A stretch of 64,000 nucleotides of DNA from Elusimicrobiota bacterium. GTDB lineage: Bacteria; Elusimicrobiota; Elusimicrobia; UBA1565; UBA9628. Positions 44,704-52,362 of this stretch are shown here, piece by piece. The DNA lies in the NCBI GenBank assembly GCA_026388095.1, contig JAPLKL010000074.1, positions 17,462-81,461 of the forward strand, read 5' to 3'. Made by a program: the position numbers and the translations under genes. Each line of letters opens with the position of its first letter. Within the stretch, counting starts at the first letter, position 1. The notes below the pieces were generated by a model. It saw only the letters and a program-made list of their open reading frames with translations. It was not told the DNA's origin and did no database searches.

Positions 44704-45993
44704 ATGCTGAAGAAATGGTTCGTCTCACTCGTCGCCTGCGCGTCGCTCCTGGGCGCCAGGGCCGTCGCCGCTGAGAAGATCGACTTCGACCAAAGCATCG
44801 ACGTCAAGGGCATCGTCCAGTCGCTGCAGGCCCAGGTCGCCAAAGAGACCGCGGCCGAGAAGGCCGGCATGGCCAACTGGACCATCATGGTCTACGTCAA
44901 CGCCAAGAACAACCTGGAGAAGTTCGGGCTCGGCGACGTCAACGAGATGGAGAAGGTCGGCTCCACGGACAAGGTCAAGATCGCCGTCGAGTTGGGCCGC
45001 ATCTCCGGTTACGACTCTTCGGACGGCGACTGGAAAGGCCAGCGCCGCTACATCATCCAAAAGGACAACAACACCAGCCATGTGTCGAGCCCCGTGCTGC
45101 AGGAGATCGCCAAGGCCGACATGGGCGACTGGAAGCACCTGGTGGACTTCGTGGCCTGGGCCAAGAAGACCGCTCCGGCCCAGCACTACATGCTCGTGGT
45201 CTGGAACCACGGCAGCGGCTGGGACAAGTTCCACAAGGCCAGCGACATCGTCATCAACGGCATCTCCTATGACGACGAGTCCGGCAACCACATGAGCACC
45301 CCGGACCTAGGCAGCGCCCTGGCGGCCATGGGCAAGACCGACATCTACGCCTCCGACGCCTGCCTGATGCAGATGGCCGAAGTCGGCTACCAGATCAAGG
45401 ACTACACGGACTACATCGTCGGCTCCGAAGAGACCGAGCCGGGCGACGGCTACACCTACGACACGCTCCTGGGACCTCTCGTGGCCAAGCCCAGCATGAG
45501 CTCGCTGGAGCTCGCCAAGACCGCGGTCAAGTCCTACTCCGAGCACTATGCGGGCATCGGAGAGGCGGGCACCCAGTCCGCCATACAGTCCGCCACCTTG
45601 CCCAAGCTGCTCTCCCTGCTGGACGGGTGGACCAAGGCGGTCATGGCCGCCAACGAGACGGCCGTGGTCAAGAACGCGCACTCCCAGGCGCAGTCCTTCT
45701 ATGTCAGCGACAACAAGGACCTGCTCCACTTCGCCCAGCTCGTGGACGGCGCGTCGCAGGACGCCGCGGTCAAGAGCAAGGGCGCGGAACTGGAGAAGTT
45801 CCTGGCCGACACCGTCATCGTGGCCAACGGAGCCACCGGCGACAGCATGTCCAACGCCAAGGGCCTGGCCGTCTACCTGCCCTCGTGGAGCTTCAACAGC
45901 GCCTACAACGAGCTCGCCTGGGCCAAGGCCGGCACCTGGCCGCAGTTCGCGCAGTGGGTGCAGGGCCTCAAGGACAGCGTAGCAGCCCGCTAG
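44704..45993 (+). CDS. Exported clostripain-family (C11) cysteine peptidase
   Basis: A 429-residue protein with a signal peptide (WFVSLVACASLLGARAVAA). The peptidase C11 core is clear: MVYVNAKNNLEKFGLGDVNE, catalytic His in VVWNHGSGWDKF, and the nucleophilic Cys in YASDACLMQMAEVGYQ, followed by GSEETEPGDG. Family members cleave after Arg or Lys and often self-process. The start is fixed by GGAGGT. A terminator follows at 46018. The gene stands alone behind a potential operator and leader ORF. Confidence 0.92.
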   Translation: MLKKWFVSLVACASLLGARAVAAEKIDFDQSIDVKGIVQSLQAQVAKETAAEKAGMANWTIMVYVNAKNNLEKFGLGDVNEMEKVGSTDKVKIAVELGRISGYDSSDGDWKGQRRYIIQKDNNTSHVSSPVLQEIAKADMGDWKHLVDFVAWAKKTAPAQHYMLVVWNHGSGWDKFHKASDIVINGISYDDESGNHMSTPDLGSALAAMGKTDIYASDACLMQMAEVGYQIKDYTDYIVGSEETEPGDGYTYDTLLGPLVAKPSMSSLELAKTAVKSYSEHYAGIGEAGTQSAIQSATLPKLLSLLDGWTKAVMAANETAVVKNAHSQAQSFYVSDNKDLLHFAQLVDGASQDAAVKSKGAELEKFLADTVIVANGATGDSMSNAKGLAVYLPSWSFNSAYNELAWAKAGTWPQFAQWVQGLKDSVAAR

Positions 45994-46017
45994 ATCGAAG
46001 ACAGCCTGAAGAACGCC

Positions 46018-46050
46018 GCCCCCGTCCGCAAGGACGGGGGCGCGTCTTTT
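46018..46050 (+). terminator. Rho-independent terminator of the clostripain gene
   Basis: Ten-base stem GCCCCCGTCC (46018-46027) / GGACGGGGGC (46032-46041) with a GCAA loop, followed by GCGTCTTTT, 25 bases after the stop codon. Confidence 0.85.
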
Positions 46051-46088
46051 GGGTGCCGGTGGTCAACTTTTTCAACTTTCAACTTTCC
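46051..46088 (+). repeat. RAYT-associated repeat, copy A
   Basis: A 38-base sequence beginning GGGTGCCGGTGGTCAACTTT followed by TTCAACTTTC-type units. Imperfect copies lie at 46991-47031 and 48243-48281 in the opposite orientation. The last codons and stop of the transposase gene fall inside it. Confidence 0.7.
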
Positions 46089-46947
46089 TGAGAGGCGCCA
46101 AGGCCTTGGATACCGCGGCCACGCTCAGCCGTAGATAGTCCGCGATATCCGTCATGGAGTGGCCGTCCCCCAACGCCGCACGCATGAACTCCCTACGCAC
46201 TCGGCACACACTGCGCACCCTCGATAGGCCGCGCACCGCATCAACCGAGGCCCCTCCCAACGAGGTGACGCCAGCGACAATCTCATCAAAATCTCTCCGC
46301 AGGGGCACCGCCTCGTGGTTTTCGCCGGTCGCTATCTGCTCATTTGAGCCGCCAGCAATCGCCAGCGGGCTCCGCGCGGCAATCCCCTCACCCGACACCG
46401 TCTGCATGCCCTCCAAGATGAACCGCTCATAGGCATCCCTCGCCGCGGCAGCATCTTGATCGAACATCGACAGGAGCAGGCCCTGATCCACCAGGGCCCG
46501 ACGCCCTTTCCCGAGATATTCCCGATGCCCAGAGTACGGCCACGCGGCAGGGTCCCCCACTATCCCGGCGCGCACTGGATTGAGGTGGATATACCGCGCA
46601 AGTTCCTGGAAGTAAGGCCCCTTTTGACAAATGGGCGCCCGAAACCGGTCTTGGAATACATGCCCCGTGCGCCCGAGCCGCGCGTTAAAGTACCTGGCAT
46701 AGCGCGACAGCAGGATTTTCATGATCAGGGAGATCGTCGCGGCTACCGGCTCCATGAGGAGATGGAGATGATTCGTCATGAGGCAGTAAGCATAAAGCCG
46801 GAACGGGGTCTTGGCCCTCTGCTCTTCCAGCAGGTCCAAGAAGAACTCCCAATCTTCCTCACAAAGGAAAATGTTCTGTCGCGCATTGCCGCGGGCCATG
46901 ATATGGAAGATGGCTCCAGGGAAACTGATGCGAGGATGGCGCCCCAT
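46072..46947 (-). CDS. REP-associated tyrosine transposase (RAYT, Y1_Tnp)
   Basis: A 291-residue single-strand-DNA transposase of the Y1/HUH superfamily. N-terminal Y1 domain: RISFPGAIFHIMARGNARQN, the HUH motif in TNHLHLLMEP, and the catalytic Tyr probably in LSRYARYFNARLGRTGHVFQ. The region after about 190 is a helical C-terminus with a helix-turn-helix-like end (MTDIADYLRLSVAAVSKAL). Such enzymes move or maintain short dispersed palindromic repeats. Inverted copies of a ~40-base repeat lie at its two ends (46051 and 46991). Confidence 0.9.
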   Translation of the reverse strand: MGRHPRISFPGAIFHIMARGNARQNIFLCEEDWEFFLDLLEEQRAKTPFRLYAYCLMTNHLHLLMEPVAATISLIMKILLSRYARYFNARLGRTGHVFQDRFRAPICQKGPYFQELARYIHLNPVRAGIVGDPAAWPYSGHREYLGKGRRALVDQGLLLSMFDQDAAAARDAYERFILEGMQTVSGEGIAARSPLAIAGGSNEQIATGENHEAVPLRRDFDEIVAGVTSLGGASVDAVRGLSRVRSVCRVRREFMRAALGDGHSMTDIADYLRLSVAAVSKALAPLRKVES

Positions 46948-46990
46948 ACTATAAATACGAGTTCAGGGGCTAAAAGTTCCCAGCGACTGC

Positions 46991-47031
46991 GGAAAAGTTA
47001 AAAAAGTTAAGAAAGTCGACCACCGTCACCC
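46991..47031 (-). repeat. RAYT-associated repeat, copy B
   Basis: Read on the minus strand it starts GGGTGACGGTGGTCGACTTT and continues with TTAACTTT units. It is inverted relative to copy A, and the two bracket the transposase gene. The aminotransferase gene ends inside it (stop TAA at 47009-47007). Confidence 0.7.
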
Positions 47032-48203
47032 TTAAGAATTCCACGCAGGGCGGCGGCCAAATCCTGGTACTGCTCGCGGCTGTTGTAGAGCTGAGACGAG
47101 ACGCGCAGGAGCTTCTTCTCCGGGGTCGGCCAGGCGAAGACCGGCACCTCGATGCCATGCTCCGAGAAGAGCTTCTCCTGGAGAGGATCGAGGCCCTTTG
47201 CAGGAGCCGGCGGCCCGGCCAGGGCCGGGGGAAGGGGCAAGGCGGCCATAGCGCCGAGCATGCCCTGCGGACAGGGCTCCGTCACACCCAAGGCTTCGGC
47301 CAGGATGCTGCGGGCCTCCACGGCCAGGGCATGGTTGCGCCTCATGACCTCAGGCCAGCCAGCCGGCAGGGCCGAATCCATGGACCGGATAGCGACGGGG
47401 ACACAGAGCAACGGCGTCGGGTCATCGGTGCCGGTCCAATCGGATTCGAGCCGGAACCGGGAACGGTCCGTGCGCCGGGAATTGGCGCCATGGCTGATGA
47501 CCAAAGGCCGGATGCGCTCCTGACGGTCGTGCCGCACGTGCAGGAAAGCCGAGCCCTTGGGCGCGCAGAGCCACTTGTGGCAGTTGCCTGTGTAGTAAGC
47601 CGCGTCGAGCCGATTGAGGTCCAGGGGGACCTGCCCCGGAGCATGAGCGCCGTCCACGAGTACGTCTATGCCCCGCCCCTGGAGCGCCCGCACCAGACAG
47701 TCCATCGGCAGGACGATCCCCGTAGGACTGGCGATGTGGCTCAAGAGGGCCAAACGCGTCTTGTCTGTGACGCAGGAGAGAACGGCCTGGGCAACGGCGT
47801 CCGGCGAAGCGATCGGGAAGGGGATGCGGGCCGCGACCACCCGGGCCTTGCCCACGACAAAATCCGCGGCGTTGCGGCAGGCGTTGTACTCCATGTCCGT
47901 GGCCAGGATTTCGTCTCCCGGCTCGAAGCGCAAGGAGCGCAGGACGGTGTTGACCCCGGTCGTGGCGTTGGAAACGAAGGCGAGGTCGTCCGCCTCGGCC
48001 CCCACGAACCTTGCCAACTCGGCCCGTGCTTCGTCGAGCCGCCCCTCCAGTTCCCTGTCCAGAAAGCGCACCGGGTCGGCCTCCATGAGGCGGCGCAGCC
48101 TGGTCTGCTCTTGGAGTACCGGAAGCGGACAGGCTCCGAAAGATCCATGGTTGAGGAATGCGATCTTCGGGTCCAAAGCCCAGAATCGGGCTGGCGAGTC
48201 CAT
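47007..48203 (-). CDS. Class V aminotransferase-fold PLP enzyme
   Basis: A 398-residue PLP enzyme resembling isopenicillin-N epimerase and cysteine desulfurase-like proteins: FLNHGSFGACPLPV at the N-terminus, FVSNATTGVNTVL for phosphate binding, VLVDGAHAPGQ with the PLP-contacting Asp and His, and the Schiff-base lysine in YTGNCHKWLCAPKGSAFL. The exact reaction is unknown. TAGAAT (48218-48213) ends nine bases before the ATG. Copies B and C of the RAYT-type repeat lie at its 3' and 5' sides as direct repeats. Confidence 0.87.
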   Translation of the reverse strand: MDSPARFWALDPKIAFLNHGSFGACPLPVLQEQTRLRRLMEADPVRFLDRELEGRLDEARAELARFVGAEADDLAFVSNATTGVNTVLRSLRFEPGDEILATDMEYNACRNAADFVVGKARVVAARIPFPIASPDAVAQAVLSCVTDKTRLALLSHIASPTGIVLPMDCLVRALQGRGIDVLVDGAHAPGQVPLDLNRLDAAYYTGNCHKWLCAPKGSAFLHVRHDRQERIRPLVISHGANSRRTDRSRFRLESDWTGTDDPTPLLCVPVAIRSMDSALPAGWPEVMRRNHALAVEARSILAEALGVTEPCPQGMLGAMAALPLPPALAGPPAPAKGLDPLQEKLFSEHGIEVPVFAWPTPEKKLLRVSSQLYNSREQYQDLAAALRGILKGDGGRLS

Positions 48204-48242
48204 AGCAGACCCATTCTATGATTTTCATCCCTGGCTGGCGGT

Positions 48243-48281
48243 GGAGAAAGTTAAGATTGTTAAGAAAGTTGACCACCGACA
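48243..48281 (-). repeat. RAYT-associated repeat, copy C
   Basis: Third copy, same orientation as B (minus strand GTCGGTGGTCAACTTTCTTA, then AACTTT-type units). It lies 40 bases upstream of the aminotransferase start. Confidence 0.65.
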
Positions 48282-48368
48282 CTCATTGGGCCGGGACCAT
48301 GGTCCCATATCGGCCTAGGACCTTCGGCCCTGGCCGCACCTCCCCGAAAGACCTATATTCCTATTAGC

Positions 48369-49721
48369 ATGTCCGCTCCGGCCATCCTCCTCTCTTTGGC
48401 CCTTTCGGTCTGGGCCGCAGGCCCGCATCTCGACGCGGACGATTCCCATGTCTGGCCGCAGCTCCAGAAACATGCCTCGACCCTCGGCGTCTCCACCGAG
48501 CGGTCGGCTTCGGTCCCCGAAGCCAAGTCGGCCGCGGCTAAACCCGCCGCCGCCAGCTCCAGCGGCAGCGGCGCGGTCATGCTGCAAGGCTTCCACTGGC
48601 TGTCCTGGCAGAGTTCGCCCTGGTGGGGAGTCATCGCGAGCAAGGCCCCGGATATCGCGGCCTCCGGCTTCAACATGATCTGGCTCCCCCCGTCATCTGA
48701 CGCGGAGAGCAACGAAGGCTACATCCCCCGGCGCTGGTACGTCCAGGACTCGAAGTACGGCACCACGGCCGAGCTTCAGAAGGCCATCGGGGCTCTACAT
48801 GGAGGCGGGGTGAAGGTCCTGGCGGACATCGTCATCAACCATCGCGTGGGCACCAACGGCTGGGGGGGCTTCACGGAACCGGCTTGGGGCTGCGAGGCCG
48901 TGGTCAGCGGAGACGAGTGGAGCGGCGCCTGCGGCCATCCGGACACGGGCAAGGGCGTGCCCTTCGCCCGCGACATCGACCACACCCAGGCCTTCGTGCA
49001 GAAGGACATCAAGGACTGGATGAACTGGCTCAAGAGCGATATCGGCTACGACGGCTGGCGCTACGACCTCGTGCGCGGCTACGGCGCCCGGTACCAGGCC
49101 ATGTACAACGACGCCACCTCTCCGGCCTTCGCGGTGGCCGAGGTCTGGGACGATTTCGACATCAACAACGTCGACGCACACCGCCAGAAGCTCTGCGACT
49201 ACATCGATTCCACGGGCGGCCGCGTCTCGGCCTTCGACTTCACCACCAAAGCGGTGCTCCAGCAGGCGGTGGCCGCGGGCGAGTACTGGCGCCTGCGCGA
49301 CGGCCAGGGCAAGCCGCCGGGGCTCATCGGCTGGTGGCCGGCCAAGGCCGTCACCTTCCTCGACAACCACGACACCGGCGCATCCACGGGCGGGTCCGGC
49401 CAGAGCATGTGGCCATTCCCCGGAGACCGCGTCATGGAGGGCTACGCCTACATCCTCACCCATCCGGGCGTGCCCTGCGTGTACTGGCCGCACTTCTTCG
49501 ACTGGGGACTGCACGACCAGATCAAGGCCCTCATCGGCGCGCGCCGGGCCGCGGGCATCACCTCCGCGAGCCAGGTCTCGGTGCTGGCCGCGGACTCGGG
49601 CCGCTACGCGGCCGTCATCGACGGCAAGCTCGCCATGAAGATCGGCCCCGCGGACTGGAGCCCGGGCCCGGGCTGGACGCTGGCCGCCTTCGGCAAGAAC
49701 TACGCGGCCTGGACCAAGTAG
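48369..49721 (+). CDS. Exported alpha-amylase (GH13)
   Basis: A 450-residue glycoside hydrolase with a signal peptide (ILLSLALSVWAAG). GH13 regions are complete: LADIVINHRVG (I), GWRYDLVRGYG with the Asp nucleophile (II), FAVAEVWDD with the Glu acid/base (III), and FLDNHDTG (IV). The short domain C and FHWLSWQSSPWWGVI resemble the plant-like GH13_6 group. It cuts alpha-1,4-glucans outside the cytoplasm. TATATT (48354-48359) ends nine bases before the ATG; AAAGACC precedes the -10, as it does at the pilB promoter. Confidence 0.92.
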   Translation: MSAPAILLSLALSVWAAGPHLDADDSHVWPQLQKHASTLGVSTERSASVPEAKSAAAKPAAASSSGSGAVMLQGFHWLSWQSSPWWGVIASKAPDIAASGFNMIWLPPSSDAESNEGYIPRRWYVQDSKYGTTAELQKAIGALHGGGVKVLADIVINHRVGTNGWGGFTEPAWGCEAVVSGDEWSGACGHPDTGKGVPFARDIDHTQAFVQKDIKDWMNWLKSDIGYDGWRYDLVRGYGARYQAMYNDATSPAFAVAEVWDDFDINNVDAHRQKLCDYIDSTGGRVSAFDFTTKAVLQQAVAAGEYWRLRDGQGKPPGLIGWWPAKAVTFLDNHDTGASTGGSGQSMWPFPGDRVMEGYAYILTHPGVPCVYWPHFFDWGLHDQIKALIGARRAAGITSASQVSVLAADSGRYAAVIDGKLAMKIGPADWSPGPGWTLAAFGKNYAAWTK

Positions 49722-49753
49722 CCTCCCCGCAGCCGTGCTAGAATGGGATGAGG

Positions 49754-50482
49754 ATGAACGCTCTCTGGCCCGCCGCGGCCGTCGCCGCCGCTCTGGCCCT
49801 GGCGGCCTGCCGCCGCGGCCCGCCGTCCCGGGAGGACTACGCCCGCATGCGTGAGGACATGGTGGACCTCGTGGCCGCTTACCCGGCCGGGCAGCGCGTG
49901 CGCGACCCGCGGGTCCTGGCGGCCATGCGCAAGGTGCCGCGCCACGAATTCGTGCCCGAGAGGGCGCGCCATCTGGCCTACGCGGACACGCCCCTCGACA
50001 TCGGCGCCGGTCAGACCATCTCCCAGCCCTACATGGTGGGCTTCATGACCCAGGCCCTGGGACTCAAGCCCGGGGACAAGGTCCTGGAGATCGGCACCGG
50101 CTCGGGCTACCAGGCCGCCATTCTGTCCGAACTGGCCGGAGAGGTCTACAGCATCGAGATCGTGGAGACCTTGGCCCGCCAGGCCGAGGCGACTCTGGCG
50201 CGCCTGGGCTACAGCCGAGTGCGCACCAGGACCGGCGACGGCTATGCGGGGTGGCCCGAGCAGGCCCCCTTCGACGCCATCACGGTCACCTGCGCGCCGG
50301 AGCGCATCCCGCAGCCCCTCGCGGCTCAGCTGAGGGAAGGCGGCCGGCTCGTCATCCCCCTGGGACGCGGATCGCTGGGGCCGCAAAAGCTCGTGGTCCT
50401 GCGCAAGACCGCCGCCGGGCTGCGCGAAGAGACGCTCATGCCCGTGCTTTTCGTACCCATGACGGGCAAAGCCTCCCGGTAG
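49754..50482 (+). CDS. pcm: Protein-L-isoaspartate O-methyltransferase, lipoprotein form
   Basis: About 242 residues from the ATG at 49754. Repairs isoaspartyl damage using SAM. Motifs: VPRHEFVPERARHLAYAD, ISQPYMVGFMTQAL and the SAM loop VLEIGTGSGYQAAILSEL, then IVVTC-type APFDAITVTCAPERIP. Unusually it carries a lipoprotein signal (AAALALAACRRGP, Cys20), so it would act in the periplasm, where SAM supply is unclear. TAGAAT (49739-49744) ends nine bases before this ATG and three before the alternative at 49748. Confidence 0.88.
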   Translation: MNALWPAAAVAAALALAACRRGPPSREDYARMREDMVDLVAAYPAGQRVRDPRVLAAMRKVPRHEFVPERARHLAYADTPLDIGAGQTISQPYMVGFMTQALGLKPGDKVLEIGTGSGYQAAILSELAGEVYSIEIVETLARQAEATLARLGYSRVRTRTGDGYAGWPEQAPFDAITVTCAPERIPQPLAAQLREGGRLVIPLGRGSLGPQKLVVLRKTAAGLREETLMPVLFVPMTGKASR

Positions 50483-50498
50483 GCCCGGAGCCGAACGG

Positions 50499-51212
50499 CT
50501 ACTGGACGAGCCGCGCGGTCTTGATGTAGTCGAGCTTCGGGAAATCCCGCATGAGGTAGTCGTTGCCTTCCATCTGGACGCGGCCCTGGTCCGGGCCCGC
50601 GCCCTGGGGCGCCCCTTCCCCGTACCCCTTGTAGAGGCTGTCCACTACGCTCATGCCCTCGGTGACCTGGCCGAAGGGCGTGAACCCCATGCTGTCGAGG
50701 TTGGTATTGTCGCCGTAGTTGATGAAGAGCTGCGTGGTGCGGGTGTTGGGCCCGGCCGTGGCGAACACGGCGGCCCCGCGCTTGTTGGACTGGCCGGCGG
50801 CCGGGTCATCCGGGATGTTGGCGTCGCGCCACTTGGCGCTCACCTGGGGCGAGCCGTGGATGCCGAACTGGACCATGAAGCCCTCGATGGCTCGGAAGAA
50901 GGCCGCGTTGTCGAAATAGCCGAGCTTGACCAGGTTGTAGAATCGGTCCGCGCCATGGGGCGCCCAAGCGCGATGGACTTCCATCGTGAAGTCCCCCTTG
51001 GTGGTCGCGAACTTGGCCTTGAAGACCGCGGGCGCCTGCTCGGTCGCTTTCTCCGGAGCCAAAAGGGCGGCCGGGACCGCCGCGGCAGGCTGGGCCGGCG
51101 CGGCCGCCGGCGCGGCAGGCTGGGCCGGCGCGGCCGGAGACGGCTGGGCCGACTCCCGCGCACAGGCGGCGGCGAACAGCAGACAGCAGAGAGCGAGAAG
51201 GTTTCTTTTCAT
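50499..51212 (-). CDS. Cyclophilin-type peptidyl-prolyl isomerase, lipoprotein
   Basis: About 237 residues with a lipoprotein signal (LLALCCLLFAAAC) and an Ala/Pro spacer built of repeated QPAAPAA units. The cyclophilin domain (about 70-225) has TTKGDFTMEVHRAWAPHGAD, FFRAIEGFMVQFG, ATAGPNTRTTQLFINYGDN and FTPFGQVTEGM. It catalyses prolyl cis-trans isomerisation of exported proteins in the periplasm. The start is MKRN at 51212; an ATG two codons earlier is also possible. It is convergent with lipoprotein Pcm, and both concern exported-protein quality. Confidence 0.9.
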   Translation of the reverse strand: MKRNLLALCCLLFAAACARESAQPSPAAPAQPAAPAAAPAQPAAAVPAALLAPEKATEQAPAVFKAKFATTKGDFTMEVHRAWAPHGADRFYNLVKLGYFDNAAFFRAIEGFMVQFGIHGSPQVSAKWRDANIPDDPAAGQSNKRGAAVFATAGPNTRTTQLFINYGDNTNLDSMGFTPFGQVTEGMSVVDSLYKGYGEGAPQGAGPDQGRVQMEGNDYLMRDFPKLDYIKTARLVQ

Positions 51213-51280
51213 GTGCATAGCCTGCCACAGTTGCCCGGCCCCAGTCAATACGGAGCGAAAATCATAGAATACCGGGGACC

Positions 51281-52324
51281 ATGAACCTGGGCTATCTCAC
51301 CATCGGGGCCTTGGCCGCCATCATGGGGGTCGTCCTGCTCCTGCCCTTCTCGGTCAGGAAGGCGGAAGAGGAACTGGAAGCCTTCCTCCTCCTCATGGGC
51401 TTGGTCGCGGTCACGATCTCAGGCCGCTGGAGCCTGCGCCTGGCCGGCGACGCGCTGACCGCCCCCGCAGGCATTACCGTCGCGGTCCTGCTGGCGGGAC
51501 TGGTCTTCCGCCGGGTCAGGCCGCGGCTGCGCCGGACCGTGGGCGATATCGTCTGGCTGGTCGGCCTGCGGCCCGCCGCGGCCGGCTTCGTCTTCCTCCT
51601 CGGCCTGTGTTCGAGCCTGGTCACAGCGATCATCGCCGCCCTCATCCTGGCCGAGGTCGCCGGCGCGCTGCCGCTCCGCCGCGAGGACAAGGTGCGCCTC
51701 GTGGTCTTCGCCTGCTATGCCATCGGCCTGGGCTCGGCCCTGACGCCCTGGGGGGGTCCCTTCTCCGCGGTGGTCGCCCTCAAGCTCAAGGGTCCGCCGC
51801 ATTTCGCCGATTTCTTCTTCCTGGCGCGGCTCTTAGGCCCGTGGCTGCTGCCCGGCCTCCTCCTGCTCTCCGGCTGGAGCGCCTTGCGGCTGGGGCCGCA
51901 GGCCGAGGCCCCGGCCCCGAACGACGACATGGCGGAGGCAAGCTCGGGCGTCGTCCTGCGCGCGGGGAAGGTGTATATCTTCGTCATGTCTTTGGTCCTA
52001 TTGGGCGCGGGCTTGGCGCCCCTGGCGGAGCGCGCCGTAGCCGGGATCCCGGCCGGGGGCCTCTACTGGCTCAATTCGGCTTCCGCGGTCCTGGACAACG
52101 CCACTTTGGCGGCGGCCGAGATCGTCCCTGCCCTGAGCGAGAAGCAGCTCCTGTATGCTCTGCTGGGGATGGTCCTGGCCGGCGGCATGCTCATCCCGGG
52201 GAACATCCCCAACATCGTCTGCGCGGCCAAGCTCGGCATCCGCAGCCGGGAATGGGCCGCCGTCGCCGTCCCCATCGGCTTGGCTCTGATGGCGGGCTAT
52301 TTCGTCCTGCTGCTGCTCATCTGA
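51281..52324 (+). CDS. DUF1646 family membrane protein, putative cation transporter
   Basis: A 347-residue protein with about ten membrane helices. The text KAEEELEAFLLLMGLVAVTISG near the N-terminus (given in parts: AEEELEAFLLLMG), CYAIGLGSALTPWGGPF, SASAVLDNATLAAAEI and GGMLIPGNIPNIVCAAKLGI fit the DUF1646 family, related to ion-transporter-type arsenical/Na+ permeases. The transported ion is unknown. TAGAAT (51265-51270) ends ten bases before the ATG. Confidence 0.82.
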   Translation: MNLGYLTIGALAAIMGVVLLLPFSVRKAEEELEAFLLLMGLVAVTISGRWSLRLAGDALTAPAGITVAVLLAGLVFRRVRPRLRRTVGDIVWLVGLRPAAAGFVFLLGLCSSLVTAIIAALILAEVAGALPLRREDKVRLVVFACYAIGLGSALTPWGGPFSAVVALKLKGPPHFADFFFLARLLGPWLLPGLLLLSGWSALRLGPQAEAPAPNDDMAEASSGVVLRAGKVYIFVMSLVLLGAGLAPLAERAVAGIPAGGLYWLNSASAVLDNATLAAAEIVPALSEKQLLYALLGMVLAGGMLIPGNIPNIVCAAKLGIRSREWAAVAVPIGLALMAGYFVLLLLI

Positions 52325-52362
52325 TCGCGCCTTGCCGTTCCCAAAAAGACCTATAATATCCC

